Assembly: GCF_019511375.1 (NCBI RefSeq) | Contig: NZ_JAEUAO010000001.1 | Span: forward strand, 186,001-250,000 | Source: Rhizobium herbae | GTDB lineage: Bacteria; Pseudomonadota; Alphaproteobacteria; Rhizobiales; Rhizobiaceae | DNA: 64,000 nucleotides | Reading direction: 5' to 3' | Part shown: piece after piece, positions 46,201 to 54,948 of the stretch | How positions within the stretch are numbered: position 1 is the first letter of the stretch | Layout of the letters: every line of letters begins with the position of its first letter | Notes under the pieces: model-generated | Database searches by the model: none | Seen by the model: only the letters and a program-made list of their open reading frames with translations | What the model was told of the DNA's origin: nothing | Position numbers and translations under genes: made by a program

Positions 46201-47048
46201 ACGACCACCATCTTGGCGGCGCGCCGCGTGGTGCCGCCCGACTTGATGGCGCCGGCAGCGCGGTCGCCGATCTTCAGGAAGGACATTAGGCCCGACGACT
46301 TGCCGCCGCCCGACAGCTTTTCGCCTTCGCCGCGCAGATAGGAGAAGTTGGAGCCGGTGCCGGAGCCGTATTTGAACAGGCGCGCCTCGCGCACCCACAG
46401 GTCCATGATGCCGCCTTCGTTGACGAGGTCGTCGCCGACCGACTGGATGAAGCAGGCATGCGGCTGCGGATGCTCATAGGCCGACTTCGACTTGACCAGC
46501 TTGCCGGTGAAGGGGTCGACATAGAAATGGCCCTGGCCTGGGCCGTCGATGCCATAGGCCCAGTGCAGGCCGGTGTTGAACCACTGAGGCGAGTTGGGAG
46601 CCACGCGCTGGGTGGCAAGCATGTAGGCGAGTTCGTCGCGGAAGGCGAGCGCATCGTCTTCAGAGGCGAAATAGCCGCCCTTCCAGCCCCAATAGGTCCA
46701 GGTACCGGCCAGGCGATCGAAAACCTGGCGGGCGTCGGTTTCGGAGCCGTACTGCTCTTCCTTGGGCAGATCCTTCATTGCGGCAAGGTCGGCTTCGGAG
46801 CGCCACAGCCAGGAGGGAACGGAATTTTCCTCCACCTTTTTCAGGTGCTTCGGAACGCCCGCCTTGCGGAAATATTTCTGCGCCAGAATGTCGGCCGCGA
46901 CCTGGCTGAACTGCGCGGGAACATCGATGTCCGCCAGGCGAAACACAATCGAGCCATCCGGATTCTTGATCTCGCTGACGGCCTTGCGGAATTCAATCTC
47001 GGCATAGGCCGACTGGCCGGCCTTTGTGAAACGACGTTCGATCTTCAT
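43248..47048 (-). CDS. nrdJ: Adenosylcobalamin-dependent ribonucleoside-diphosphate reductase (class II)
   Basis: 1266 residues from ATG 47048 ([20 protein letters not shown]). It has the large class II RNR layout of rhizobia: [20 protein letters not shown] (active-site loop), [20 protein letters not shown] (C-terminal phosphate site), [13 protein letters not shown], and [12 protein letters not shown]. The C-terminus is a Cys-rich tail [20 protein letters not shown] then CGATSGCS, for thiol exchange and probable zinc binding. It makes deoxyribonucleotides using coenzyme B12 with or without oxygen. Two NrdR-like boxes lie upstream. Many rhizobia rely on nrdJ as sole RNR, linking growth to cobalt. 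Confidence 0.96.
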   Translation of the reverse strand: MKIERRFTKAGQSAYAEIEFRKAVSEIKNPDGSIVFRLADIDVPAQFSQVAADILAQKYFRKAGVPKHLKKVEENSVPSWLWRSEADLAAMKDLPKEEQYGSETDARQVFDRLAGTWTYWGWKGGYFASEDDALAFRDELAYMLATQRVAPNSPQWFNTGLHWAYGIDGPGQGHFYVDPFTGKLVKSKSAYEHPQPHACFIQSVGDDLVNEGGIMDLWVREARLFKYGSGTGSNFSYLRGEGEKLSGGGKSSGLMSFLKIGDRAAGAIKSGGTTRRAAKMVVVDIDHPDIEEYINWKVKEEQKVAALVTGSKIVAKHLKAIMKACVNCSGDNDACFDPAENPALKREIKAAKKDQVPENYVQRVIQFAKQGYKDIEFKTYDTDWDSEAYLTVSGQNSNNSVSLKDDFLRAVENDGDWNLTARKDGKVMKTLKARDLWESISYAAWASADPGLHFNTTMNDWHTCPAAGPIRASNPCSEYMFLDDTACNLASLNLLQFKDAATKNINIADYEHAVRLWTLVLEISVMMAQFPSREIAELSYEYRTLGLGYANIGGLLMSAGIPYDSKEGRAIAGALTAIMTGVSYATSAEISAKLGPFPGFKPNRDNMLRVMRNHRRAAFGETQGYEKLSVEPVALVHGDCPDADLIAHAKAAWDKAVALGEQHGYRNAQVSVIAPTGTIGLVMDCDTTGIEPDFALVKFKKLAGGGYFKIINRAVPEALRTLGYSESQIAEIEAYAVGHGNINQAPGINPGSLRAKGFTDDKIEAINAATKAAFDIKFVFNQWTLGADFLKGALKVSDEQLADMSFNLLEHIGFSKKDIEAANIHVCGAMTLEGAPFLKAEHLPVFDCANPCGKIGKRYLSVESHIRMMAAAQPFISGAISKTINMPNEATVEDCKAAYMLSWKLALKANALYRDGSKLSQPLNASLIEDEDDEDAMEDFIQAPAAAQAVTVTEKIIERVIERVTREREKLPNRRQGYTQKAIVGGHKVYLRTGEFGDGRLGEIFIDMHKEGAAFRAMMNNFAIAISLGLQYGVPLEEYVEAFTFTKFEPAGMVQGNDAIKNATSILDYVFRELAVSYLNRHDLAHVDTSDFSNTALGKGIQEGKTNLISTGWTRGHKPTLVSGGQIDRASGEPKGAATAAPAKASGGANVTAFAGSAARKLEPAAAVSTSEIVAFKRDYEERAAELAEEIAEEAEPDVTALFSDKAAAEAAAAKSDAKKLEAERRIRSIAQGYTGNMCSECQNFTMVRNGTCEKCDTCGATSGCS

Positions 47049-47716
47049 TGTCCCGTGTCCTTTGTTCGCCGCACGCCCGAGCCACCGAAGCGCTGGGCAA
47101 AAATGTCCCCGTCCGGCCGCACGCGGTTGCGCAGCCAGCTTTTGTTTCCGCGTCAATGTGGGAAACCCATTATCGGGTTTTCCTGTATCTTGTGCTGATT
47201 TTGGCTGCAAACACTAAATATAGTATTAACAACTTCTTTACGCCAGCTTTTTGTGACGTGCTTGGCATCAGGGGCAATCACAAAAAATAACCGCCGCGGC
47301 CGGCGATCTTTCACCGGACTGCCTCTACCAAAACGATTTTTTCTGAAATGAACCGGCCTCGTAACGTGTCCGGTCCCGCTGACGCCGCAACGTGAATCCA
47401 TTAACGGCATCGGACCCGATTCCGTCAAGGGCTGGTTTGCGGCGTATTTATGAACACCAGATGTTGTGTGCACCCCCTGTGGAAAACGGGGACAGAAAGC
47501 AAATCCAGCAAAATCAGGTGCTTCTTGGGCTTGGCTGCCACGGCTCCTCTAAAGGCAAGCGGATTTCCGAAAAATTTGCGGGTAAGAATTGACCATAGCG
47601 ATCATACGCCATAGCCAAACGGGCCGTCTTGTGGCGCTGGGGAAAAACTGATTCGGACACGCGGCGGGGTTTGAAGGTCCGCTCGCTAGCCTTGCTTCGA
47701 CAAGGTTCTTGGCCCG
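47049..47716. other. Long intergenic region upstream of nrdJ
   Basis: 668 bp. Holds the NrdR box pair (47180-47226) and an AT-rich segment from 47200 to 47300. I looked for a cobalamin riboswitch but did not see a B12 box. The 47300-47716 part shows no convincing gene or hairpin. Confidence 0.5.
47180..47226 (-). promoter_or_regulatory. NrdR box pair upstream of nrdJ
   Basis: Box 1 at 47211-47226 reads ACACTAAATATAGTAT; box 2 at 47180-47195 reads TTCCTGTATCTTGTGC. Against the NrdR consensus acaCwAtATaTwGtgt I count about 13 and 11 matches. Their starts are 31 bp apart, three helical turns, the spacing NrdR operators show. They lie 130-180 bp upstream of nrdJ. Confidence 0.8.
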
Positions 47717-48301
47717 TCACAGGGCATCCAGATTGATGCCGACGGTGAGCGTGCCGATCGGCTTGTGTGTCTGCGGATCGGCCACCGTAAAGCTTGCCTG
47801 CGACTGCAGCGTCTGGGTCGATTCATCCTTTTCCGCCCGATCCACGAAAAGCGTGCCGGTGCCGGCAAGGTAGGTCTTTTGCCATTTCGGCTCGTCGCCT
47901 TGCCAATAATCGGAACCAGGCTCGCTCACGCCGATGCTGAGGCCCTTGGCGTCGATGACGAAGATTTCGGTGATGGCACCGCCCGAGGCTGCCTGCTTGG
48001 CCTTGAGAAATTTCGACAGCGCCGTGGCCGCCACCGAATCGATCAAGGGGCGCCTTTCGCTCGACCGTTGGCTGCGCCACTCGGCATCCATGCGATTAAT
48101 ATCGGCTTGTGACAGATGCGCATGACGTTCGTTATGATCCTTCAGCGCTTCGATGACGACGGGGTCCTCGATCCACGCCCGCACATTGGCCTCGACATAC
48201 GCAGTGACCGGTGCGACGTGAACGTCGCCGGCCACGCACGCCGTGATCGGCAACGACGAGAATTCTGTAACGGCCGCGACCAAAACGAGCGTCATCCGCA
48301 T
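47717..48301 (-). CDS. Periplasmic PDC/Cache-like sensor-domain protein
   Basis: 194 residues. A signal peptide (MRMTLVLVAAVTEFSSLP) precedes ACVAGDVHVAPVTAYVEANV. The body resembles a stand-alone PDC/Cache-like sensor fold: EIFVIDAKGLSIGVSEPGSD then YWQGDEPKWQKTYLAGTGTL, and the C-terminal ASFTVADPQTHKPIGTLTVG IN LDAL. No transmembrane return or signalling output domain is present, so it would be a free periplasmic binding protein. I infer the fold from the pattern V.D..G....S....DYW.GD only. Nothing nearby reveals a ligand. Confidence 0.65.
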   Translation of the reverse strand: MRMTLVLVAAVTEFSSLPITACVAGDVHVAPVTAYVEANVRAWIEDPVVIEALKDHNERHAHLSQADINRMDAEWRSQRSSERRPLIDSVAATALSKFLKAKQAASGGAITEIFVIDAKGLSIGVSEPGSDYWQGDEPKWQKTYLAGTGTLFVDRAEKDESTQTLQSQASFTVADPQTHKPIGTLTVGINLDAL

Positions 48302-48511
48302 GATGGTTCGTCCTCTCTTAAAGAACCCGCATCGCGCACACCTGCCGGCCTGCTTCGGATTCTCACCACCGCAGCGGATCGCGGCGCCGGATGGTTCAAT
48401 CTATGCGCTCAAACTACTCAAAAAACTGCTAACATTCGATATTGCTCATAAATACGCGACCCGCGCTTCCGCTCGCGCGGAAGTGCCGCCGCACCAAATG
48501 TGCATTTTGTC

Positions 48512-49009
48512 TCAGCCGCGGGAGCCTTTCGCAATCGGCTCCTGATAGGTGAAACCCATATCCCAGGGGAAATAGATCCAGGTGTCCTGGCTGACCTCGG
48601 TGACGAAAGTGTCAACCTGCGGCCGGCCCTTCGGCTTGGCGTAGACGGCGGCGAAATGCGCCTTCGGCAGCATTGCCCGCACCACGGCGGCTGTCTTGCC
48701 AGTATCGGTCAGGTCATCGATGATCAGTACGCCTTGCCCGCCATCGGCCTTCAACTCCTCCGAAATGCCCTTGAGCACATACATCTCGCCCTGTGCGTCA
48801 TACTCGTGATAGGAAGCAACGCACACCGTCTCTATCAGGCGGATGTTCAGTTCGCGGCAGACGATTGCCGCCGGAACCAGCCCGCCGCGGGTGATGCAGA
48901 CGATCGCCTTCCATTCGCCGCCATTGCCGGCAAGGCGCCAAGCGAGCGCCCGCGCATCGCGGTGAAACTGGTCCCATGAAACGGGAAATGCTTTATCGGG
49001 AAGTGACAT
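48512..49009 (-). CDS. gpt: Xanthine phosphoribosyltransferase
   Basis: 165 residues from ATG 49009 ([20 protein letters not shown]), with GGAGC upstream; the longer open frame runs into the tRNA. PRPP-binding motif [17 protein letters not shown] and the [10 protein letters not shown] loop are typical of Gpt. The ending [12 protein letters not shown] and PWDMGFTYQ are also family features. It salvages xanthine and guanine. It lies 41 bp downstream of tRNA-Leu on the same strand. Confidence 0.94.
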   Translation of the reverse strand: MSLPDKAFPVSWDQFHRDARALAWRLAGNGGEWKAIVCITRGGLVPAAIVCRELNIRLIETVCVASYHEYDAQGEMYVLKGISEELKADGGQGVLIIDDLTDTGKTAAVVRAMLPKAHFAAVYAKPKGRPQVDTFVTEVSQDTWIYFPWDMGFTYQEPIAKGSRG

Positions 49010-49050
49010 TGCGAAGCTCCGGTTGATGGCGGCATTTTGCGTTCGGGAAA

Positions 49051-49135
49051 TGGTGCGGACGACGGGGGTCGAACCCGTACGGATTGCTCCGAGGGATTTT
49101 AAGTCCCTTGCGTCTACCAGTTTCGCCACGTCCGC
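49051..49135 (-). tRNA. tRNA-Leu (anticodon TAA)
   Basis: 85 nt with CCA on the minus strand. Acceptor GCGGACG/CGTCCGC; anticodon stem AGGGA/TCCCT, loop CTTAAAA, anticodon TAA; long variable arm. A TTGACG -35-like hexamer lies upstream near 49172, but no good -10 was found. Confidence 0.97.
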
Positions 49136-49399
49136 GTGATTTTCCTTTCAGACACTTGGCTGATTTCGTCAAGCGAATGTTTTTCTGCTTCCCTGACGGA
49201 CTGCACGGCGGGCGGGACATGTCGACTGCGGGGGCAGAGCCAGGTACGGCCGATCAGATCCGCGTGATGCGTCGCAAATGAAGGCATGTTCGACCAATTG
49301 GCTATGCCGGAATCGGAAAACCCCTCAAACGACAGGGTTATCCCTGTTCCGCGGGCGACCTATATTTAGCATGCCAGGAAACATGGAGGCGCGGTCGCG

Positions 49400-49660
49400 G
49401 TGTTGCAGGAAATCCCACTAACATGGAAGACAATCCGAAATCGCTCCTATGCCGGCATGCTCGGGCAGCATCAGCTGGCCTACATATTGCAGCATGACGG
49501 TCAGAGAGCCTGGAAATGGATGGTTTCCGGCTGCAACGGCACGACGCGTTATGACTTCCAGTCCGCCGACACTCTTGATGAGGCCAAAGCGGCCGTGCAG
49601 GCAAGCGTCGACCGGTGGTTCCGCCAGGCCGGACTGCTGGACGGGGACATGCCTTTCTGA
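49400..49660 (+). CDS. Small hypothetical protein
   Basis: 86 residues. The start is GTG 49400 or TTG 49403; GGAGG at 49385-49389 lies 10-13 bp upstream. The sequence is Trp/Tyr/Gln-rich and looks folded: IPLTWKTIRNRSYAGMLGQH then QLAYILQHDGQRAWKWMVSG, and ADTLDEAKAAVQASVDRWFR. The C-terminal part resembles the short alpha/beta unit of small proteins that score as DUF2188-like, but I cannot place it. It stands alone downstream of the tRNA-Leu region. Confidence 0.6.
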   Translation: MLQEIPLTWKTIRNRSYAGMLGQHQLAYILQHDGQRAWKWMVSGCNGTTRYDFQSADTLDEAKAAVQASVDRWFRQAGLLDGDMPF

Positions 49661-49901
49661 GGCGTTCCAGAATCTTCCACGGCACATGGCGCGGCCCGAG
49701 CTTGCGATCGCCAAAACGACCCACAATGATCCGGCTTTACCGAGACTTCGGGGCTGATCCGCGGGCAGGTTCCGCCTGCCGGCAACCGGCGGCGCGGTTA
49801 ACCCTACGCATGAAGGTTAACAAGTGGTTTCAGTTGCTGCGGCCGGCCTTTGCGGCTTTAATCCATATGCCGAGGGAGGGAAACTCGGCGTTTTCAGCAC
49901 C

Positions 49902-49938
49902 TAAAAATACGCCCCTCTTCGGGACCGGAGAGGGGCTC
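49902..49938 (-). terminator. Rho-independent terminator after DUF2188 gene
   Basis: On the minus strand GCCCCTCT, loop CCGGTCCCGA, AGAGGGGC followed by GTATTTTTAG. It lies 54 bp beyond the DUF2188 stop. Confidence 0.85.
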
Positions 49939-49991
49939 CACTCTTCCGGCATGCTCGCGATGCTGAGCCGGTTGCCACCCGGTAAGCGGGG

Positions 49992-50234
49992 CTATTTGTC
50001 CTCGACGACCGCTTCGGGACGATCGCCGCCATCGGCGTGTTCGAAATGCCAGAGGCCGCTTGGATCCTGAAAGCTGATTTCCTCGTCGTCGCCGCCGACC
50101 TGCTGTTCGGCGGCGACGGCCCTTGCCGCCGCCAGAGCCATGTCGCGGGTTGGAAAGGTCTCGGAAAAGACGTCGGCAAGCTTGTAGGCCCATCCGCCAT
50201 CATGCTCAACGATCTCATATACCACTCTGGCCAT
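49992..50234 (-). CDS. DUF2188-like small protein
   Basis: 80 residues, MARVVYEIVEHDGGWAYKLA and FPTRDMALAAARAVAAEQQV. The Y.V..H.G.W.V....SE.F.T...A...A pattern is the DUF2188 unit, a small beta-beta-alpha domain of unknown role; here the C-terminus adds an acidic tail (GGDRPEAVVEDK). GGGAG lies 8 bp before the ATG, and a terminator follows at 49902-49938. Confidence 0.75.
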   Translation of the reverse strand: MARVVYEIVEHDGGWAYKLADVFSETFPTRDMALAAARAVAAEQQVGGDDEEISFQDPSGLWHFEHADGGDRPEAVVEDK

Positions 50235-50651
50235 GTCTTACTCCCTGGAGCGCGCCGCATTCGATTGCCTTGGCGGCCTCGGCAGGCCCGGAAGGAACGG
50301 CCCGTGCAGGCGCTGTTCCAATAGCCGAAATGCGGGTCGCAGGTTTTTTCCATTTTGCGTCCGGGCAGCCCAAGGTAGCACGAAAGTCGCGTCGTTTGGT
50401 AGTTTCCGCCTGACCAAGCTTGAGAACCGGCAACGGCTTGATACCGTCAGGAAAATTGGAGTTCCTGCATGGATAGTCTTGACGTCTCCCCCGTGGCTGC
50501 CCTGCCGTCGGAAAGCTCGGTCACCGCGGCTCTTTCGGCAATTCCGCTTGATTGCCGCTGGAGATCGGATTTATCAGTTTGCAGGTTGCCGTCAGAGCCC
50601 GAAGGGTGACCGTCGCGACTTTCAATTGAACGATCCGAACAGGACTTGCCG
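50235..50651. other. Intergenic region before CinA-like gene
   Basis: 417 bp. Only a 46-codon open frame at 50469-50609 with GGAG 9 bp upstream stands out (see findings). No terminator, repeat or RNA recognised. Confidence 0.4.
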
Positions 50652-51407
50652 ATGACCAGCGAAAAAATCGTCACTGCCGCCATGCTCGCCATTGGCGACG
50701 AATTGCTGTCGGGCAGGACAAAGGACAAGAATATCGGCCATCTCGCCGATATGCTGACCATGGCCGGCATCGATCTCAAGGAGGTGCGTATCGTCTCCGA
50801 CGACGAGCCGGCGATCGTCGCGGCCCTGAACGCCCTGCGGGGGCAATACGACCATGTCTTTACCTCCGGCGGCATCGGTCCCACTCACGACGACATCACC
50901 GCAGATGCGGTTTCGCGGGCGTTCGGTGTCGAATGCGTTCATGATCCGGAGGCAATGCGCCTGCTCGGCGCGATGTATGAGCGGCGCGGCATGGAGTTTA
51001 CCGAGGCTCGGCGACGCATGGCGCGCATGCCGAACGGCGCCCGGCATATCCCCAATGCGGTTTCGACTGCGCCGGGCTTCATCATCGGCAATGTCTATGT
51101 CATGGCCGGCGTGCCTCAGGTCTTCGAGGCCATGCTGGACGCGCTTTTGCCGCAGCTCGAGGCCGGCACGAAGGTCAAGTCGCGCTCGGTGCTTTCACCC
51201 TTCGGCGAGGGGGATATCGGCGGGCCGCTCGGAGAGGTGCAGAAGGCTCATCCGATGACCAGCATCGGCTCCTATCCGAAATTCGACGGAAAGTCGTTTT
51301 CGACCGACCTCGTCATCCGCGCGCGCGACGAGGCGCTGCTCGATGCGGCAGAGGCGGACGTGCGGGCGATGATCGAAAAGATCGCGGCTGCGAAGAAAGG
51401 CGCATAA
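50652..51407 (+). CDS. CinA-like molybdopterin-binding-fold protein
   Basis: 251 residues from ATG 50652, 7 bp after AGGA; a TTG two codons earlier is also in frame. The MoCF/CinA-N fold is visible in AAMLAIGDELLSGRTKDKNI, VFTSGGIGPTHDDITADAVS and GFIIGNVYVMAGVPQVFEAM. The C-terminal half aligns with the rest of the CinA-N module but the CinA-C (pyridine nucleotide deamidase) domain is missing. Members like this are called competence/damage-inducible protein A or molybdopterin-binding protein. A function in NMN or pterin metabolism is plausible but unproven. Confidence 0.88.
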   Translation: MTSEKIVTAAMLAIGDELLSGRTKDKNIGHLADMLTMAGIDLKEVRIVSDDEPAIVAALNALRGQYDHVFTSGGIGPTHDDITADAVSRAFGVECVHDPEAMRLLGAMYERRGMEFTEARRRMARMPNGARHIPNAVSTAPGFIIGNVYVMAGVPQVFEAMLDALLPQLEAGTKVKSRSVLSPFGEGDIGGPLGEVQKAHPMTSIGSYPKFDGKSFSTDLVIRARDEALLDAAEADVRAMIEKIAAAKKGA

Positions 51408-51419
51408 GCCACCGATTTT

Positions 51420-52031
51420 TCATGGTGTTTGTGGCGCCGAGATGGTGAATTTCTGGTCGACGCTGGCGGTCTTGCCGCTGTTCAGATCGTTGAAATGGAA
51501 GCGAAGGATATAATCGCCTGCCGCGGCGCCGCTGACGTCGGTGGTCAATGTCGCATAGATTTCCTGGTTGCGGAAAAAGCCGGTGAAGGTGAAATCGCCA
51601 AAGGCCTTCTGGCTGGCGAGAACTTCGCCGGAGGCGCTCAGGATGTCCAGATCCACGGTGAAATGCGACTGGAGCTTGCCGGTCTCGCTCGCCGGTTTCC
51701 AGCTCAGACCGACGGGCTCGACATAGGAAACGAGCGCTTCACCGGGCTTGAACTGCGCGTCGGGCTTCGGATCGTACATGGCGTATCCCGCCGGGTCAGC
51801 CGCGACGAACACCGCCTTGCCGATGGAAAAGGGAAGCGTGGCGGAAAAATCGCTGATTGCGGTGCGCATGACGTCGTGAGCGCCGACGGCATCGCCGGAT
51901 GCCGCCAAGGCCTCGGCTTTGATGGCCGCGTCCGCAAGCTGACCGGCAGTGGCCGGCCCGGCCAACAGCGCCAGCATCAGACCCGCGCGGATCGCAATCG
52001 TCGGAGCCTTCTTTCGTTCGTCGGTGCGCAT
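51420..52031 (-). CDS. Hypothetical exported protein
   Basis: 203 residues from ATG 52031 (MRTDERKKAPTIAIRAGLML), 3-4 bp after GGGGGAG. A signal peptide ends near GPATAGQ. The mature protein has an N-terminal helical part (LADAAIKAEALAASGDAVGA) and a C-terminal beta-sandwich-like part containing VDLDILSASGEVLASQKAFG and GDYILRFHFNDLNSGKTASV. It is probably periplasmic. It converges on the CinA-like gene with a 12-bp gap. Not recognised. Confidence 0.7.
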   Translation of the reverse strand: MRTDERKKAPTIAIRAGLMLALLAGPATAGQLADAAIKAEALAASGDAVGAHDVMRTAISDFSATLPFSIGKAVFVAADPAGYAMYDPKPDAQFKPGEALVSYVEPVGLSWKPASETGKLQSHFTVDLDILSASGEVLASQKAFGDFTFTGFFRNQEIYATLTTDVSGAAAGDYILRFHFNDLNSGKTASVDQKFTISAPQTP

Positions 52032-52214
52032 TGTCTCCCCCACGATCTGCGTCCGTCACGGATTTTCGGGATTTGCAGGCGGGTGTCAAGGTGAGGGGCA
52101 TCCGACTTTTTAAACATGATCCTTAAGGTATACTTAGTGCGAATAGCTGTGGTTTCGCGCCATGTGTTGTGGCATAGGCATGGCGACACGAACCCGAGCG
52201 AAAGACCGCATTTC

Positions 52215-53462
52215 ATGAAGCAGGACGTTGATCACGCCGTCGAGGCACTGCGCACTCTGTTCCCGGCTACCCCGCTGCAGCTCAACGAGCACCTGAGCGC
52301 CCGCTACGGTGCGGCGATCTACCTGAAACGCGAGGATCTTTCGCCGGTTCGCTCCTACAAGATCCGCGGCGCGTTCAACTTCTTCCGCAAGGTGATCGAG
52401 GCGGGCGGTACGGGCAAGACCTTCGTCTGTGCCTCGGCCGGCAACCACGCCCAGGGCTTCGCCTTCGTCTGCCGGCATTTCGGCGTGCCGGGCGTCGTGT
52501 TCATGCCGGTGACGACGCCGCAGCAGAAGATCGACAAGACGATGATCTTCGGCGGCGAGTTCATCAGCATCCGGCTCGTCGGCGATTTCTTCGACCAGTT
52601 CTACCAGGCGGCGCGCGATCATGTGGAGAAGATCGACGGCGTCATGGTGCCGCCCTTCGATCATGCCGACATCATCGAAGGGCAGGCGACGGTCGCGGCC
52701 GAAATCCTGGAGCAATTGCCCGAGGGCACAATGGCCGATCTGGTAATCATGCCGGTCGGCGGTGGCGGCCTTTCGGCCGGGATGACGGGTTACCTCAAGG
52801 GCGTCATTGCCCCCGAATCCTTTGTCTTCTGCGAGCCGGAGGGCGCCCCAAGCCTGCGCCGCAGCCTGGAGACGGGCTCAGTGGTGACGCTCGACCAGGT
52901 CGACAATTTCGTCGACGGCGCGGCGGTCGGGCGGATCGGCGATCTCAATTTCGCGGCATTGAAGGGTTTTTCCGTCGACCAGGTGCTGCTCTTGGCGGAA
53001 AACGCCATCTGCGTGACGATGACCGACATGCTGAATGTCGAGGGCGTCGTGCTGGAACCGGCCGGTGCGCTGTCGATCACGGCCCTGGAGGCGCTGGGGC
53101 GCGACAGACTGCAGGGCAAGACCGTCGTTGCCGTGGTCTCCGGCGGAAACTTCGATTTCGAACGCCTGCCGGATGTCAAGGAACGGGCGATGCGGCACAC
53201 TGGCCTGAAGAAATACTTCATCATCCGCATGGCGCAGCGTCCCGGCGCGCTCAAGGATTTTCTTGGCCTGCTCGGTGAAGAGGACGACATCGCCCGCTTC
53301 GAATATCTGAAGAAATCGGCACGCAACTTCGGCTCGATCCTGATCGGCATTGAAACCAAGCATCCGGAGAACTTTCCCCGGCTGAAGGCCGCTTTCGACG
53401 CCGCCGGGCTGCGCTATCAGGATATCACCGACAACGAGATCCTGGCCAATCTGGTGATTTAA
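52215..53462 (+). CDS. ilvA: Threonine ammonia-lyase (threonine dehydratase)
   Basis: 415 residues from ATG 52215 (MKQDVDHAVEALRTLFPATP). PLP-dependent fold type II: Schiff-base Lys49 in SPVRSYKIRGAFNFF, ASAGNHAQG and the phosphate loop VGGGGLSAG. The C-terminal ~80 residues (KYFIIRMAQRPGALKDFLGL) form one ACT-like regulatory domain. It deaminates threonine to 2-oxobutyrate, the first step to isoleucine, and the ACT domain makes it the biosynthetic rather than catabolic type. The longer frame from 52116 starts in leader sequence. Confidence 0.95.
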   Translation: MKQDVDHAVEALRTLFPATPLQLNEHLSARYGAAIYLKREDLSPVRSYKIRGAFNFFRKVIEAGGTGKTFVCASAGNHAQGFAFVCRHFGVPGVVFMPVTTPQQKIDKTMIFGGEFISIRLVGDFFDQFYQAARDHVEKIDGVMVPPFDHADIIEGQATVAAEILEQLPEGTMADLVIMPVGGGGLSAGMTGYLKGVIAPESFVFCEPEGAPSLRRSLETGSVVTLDQVDNFVDGAAVGRIGDLNFAALKGFSVDQVLLLAENAICVTMTDMLNVEGVVLEPAGALSITALEALGRDRLQGKTVVAVVSGGNFDFERLPDVKERAMRHTGLKKYFIIRMAQRPGALKDFLGLLGEEDDIARFEYLKKSARNFGSILIGIETKHPENFPRLKAAFDAAGLRYQDITDNEILANLVI

Positions 53463-53488
53463 CCGGACCGTATTTTTCCTGTGATGTT

Positions 53489-54379
53489 TTATGGTTGGGC
53501 GATTTTGTTAAACCATTTTATGATATCGGCGGCGATCGCTGCGGTCGTTTTCGGCGACAGGGCGTCACCGGCGATGACGTGACCAAACGGGTCGCCGATG
53601 TCGCCGGGATCGAGCAGCGTTGCCGAGCCGCCCCAGCGCCTGGCGGTGCCTGCCGTTTCAACGGGATCGACGACCTGATCTTTAGGCGAATGGATGAAGA
53701 GAACCGGCGTCGCGATCCTTTCGAACGGTAGACCGCGCACCTGGCGGACAAGTGCCGCCATCGGCAAGAGGGCGGCGACCGGGTAGTCGTTCGTCCAATG
53801 GGCGGCATGGAGCGCATTCGACGGGACGAAGCTGCGGCGCTGCCCAAGGAGAAGGCGTGCACTCGCTGCGGCAAACGGCGCCGTCAGCAGGCCGGCGCCG
53901 CGCGCCTTGATTCTGAAATTCGGCGCGAGAAAAACGGCGCCGGCAACAGAGGCGGACAATCCGGGCTGGGAGAGCGCCCAGGTGGCGAGCGAGGCGCCGG
54001 TGGAGGTCGCTATGATCAGCGTTCTCTCGCCGATTTGCTTGGCAATATCGAGTGCTTCCGCCATGTCCTTTTTCCACGCCTCGACGGAGGCCTCGGCCAT
54101 TGCGTCGGCGCTGCGCCCGTGTCCGGCCAGACGGGTGTAGAACAGATTGGCACCAAGGGCCTTGGCGACGAGATCGGGCAGGGGGCGGACCTCGCCCTTC
54201 GAGGCGGAAAACCCATGGATATAGGCAACAGCGAGGGCTGTGCGGCTCTTGCCGGCAGGGTCGAACCAGACGACTTCCTTGGCGAGGCCGGGCCGGATGT
54301 CGGGAAACGCCGATTCTGCGGCGGCTAGCCGCGCATCGATATCGTCGATCGGGGCAGCGGCAAAAGGTTTCGTCATCAT
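53489..54379 (-). CDS. Alpha/beta hydrolase
   Basis: 296 residues. The nucleophile elbow is IIATSTGASLA (T-S-T-G, with the usual first Gly replaced by Ala). The oxyanion His-Gly motif is YIHGFSASKG. The Asp/His residues are in VLFIHSPKDQVVDP and IGDPFGHVIAGD. FLAPNF after the elbow and the lid region resemble carboxylesterases related to YvaK/EST30. No signal peptide, so cytoplasmic. The substrate is unknown. Confidence 0.85.
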   Translation of the reverse strand: MMTKPFAAAPIDDIDARLAAAESAFPDIRPGLAKEVVWFDPAGKSRTALAVAYIHGFSASKGEVRPLPDLVAKALGANLFYTRLAGHGRSADAMAEASVEAWKKDMAEALDIAKQIGERTLIIATSTGASLATWALSQPGLSASVAGAVFLAPNFRIKARGAGLLTAPFAAASARLLLGQRRSFVPSNALHAAHWTNDYPVAALLPMAALVRQVRGLPFERIATPVLFIHSPKDQVVDPVETAGTARRWGGSATLLDPGDIGDPFGHVIAGDALSPKTTAAIAADIIKWFNKIAQP

Positions 54380-54484
54380 GCGGGCAAAGCCGTTGCCATC
54401 CCACGTACTCCCTCCGGCAACGGGACCGCCGCCTGCGTTGAACTTAGCCTTTGACAGGTTTGTTTGCCATGGTAAGTCTTTCGC

Positions 54485-54796
54485 ATGGCTTCGTTCTTGT
54501 CAAAATTGTTCGGTGGCGGCTCCAAAGCGGAGACCCCTGCATCCTCCGCGAAGACGGAAACCTATGGCGATTGCCTGATTCGGGCGACACCACAGAAGGA
54601 AGGCGCGCAATTCAGGCTCGCCGGCTCCATCGAGAAGGACGTCGATGGGGTCGTCCGCGTACGGACCTTCATCCGGGCCGATCTGTTCAGCTCGGAACAG
54701 GATGTGATCGATGCGACCCTGCGCAAGGCGCATCAGATCATCGACCAGCACGGCCCTTCGCTGTTCGCCGACGACGTCGCTTCACGGCAGGTCTAA
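54485..54796 (+). CDS. HlyU-family protein
   Basis: 103 residues, MASFLSKLFGGGSKAETPAS followed by YGDCLIRATPQKEGAQFRLA and LFSSEQDVIDATLRKAHQII. The pattern matches the 'transcriptional activator HlyU' family of alphaproteobacteria, which is not related to the winged-helix HlyU of Vibrio. The family is small and cytoplasmic; its regulatory role is not demonstrated. It stands between an alpha/beta hydrolase and a GGDEF gene. Confidence 0.85.
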   Translation: MASFLSKLFGGGSKAETPASSAKTETYGDCLIRATPQKEGAQFRLAGSIEKDVDGVVRVRTFIRADLFSSEQDVIDATLRKAHQIIDQHGPSLFADDVASRQV

Positions 54797-54948
54797 GGGT
54801 CCGGGCTCCCCGCAGGCGATCTGCCACATCTGTTCCGGGTCAAATCTGAGTATGGTTGCGCCACCACGCCCTAAGGCGGTTTGGTAAACGTTTCTTTAAA
54901 TTTGCGATTTATACAGTTTGTGGGATCAAATCCGGGCGCCTGCTGTCG

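Noticed and set aside
43047..46289. 1080-codon plus-strand open frame opposite nrdJ
   Set aside because: It is a shadow of the GC-rich nrdJ gene, with repetitive composition (Arg, Leu, Gly, Asp), no ribosome site and no recognisable domain.
47049..47716. Cobalamin riboswitch upstream of nrdJ
   Set aside because: I looked for the B12 box and paired stems and did not see them; NrdR boxes explain regulation.
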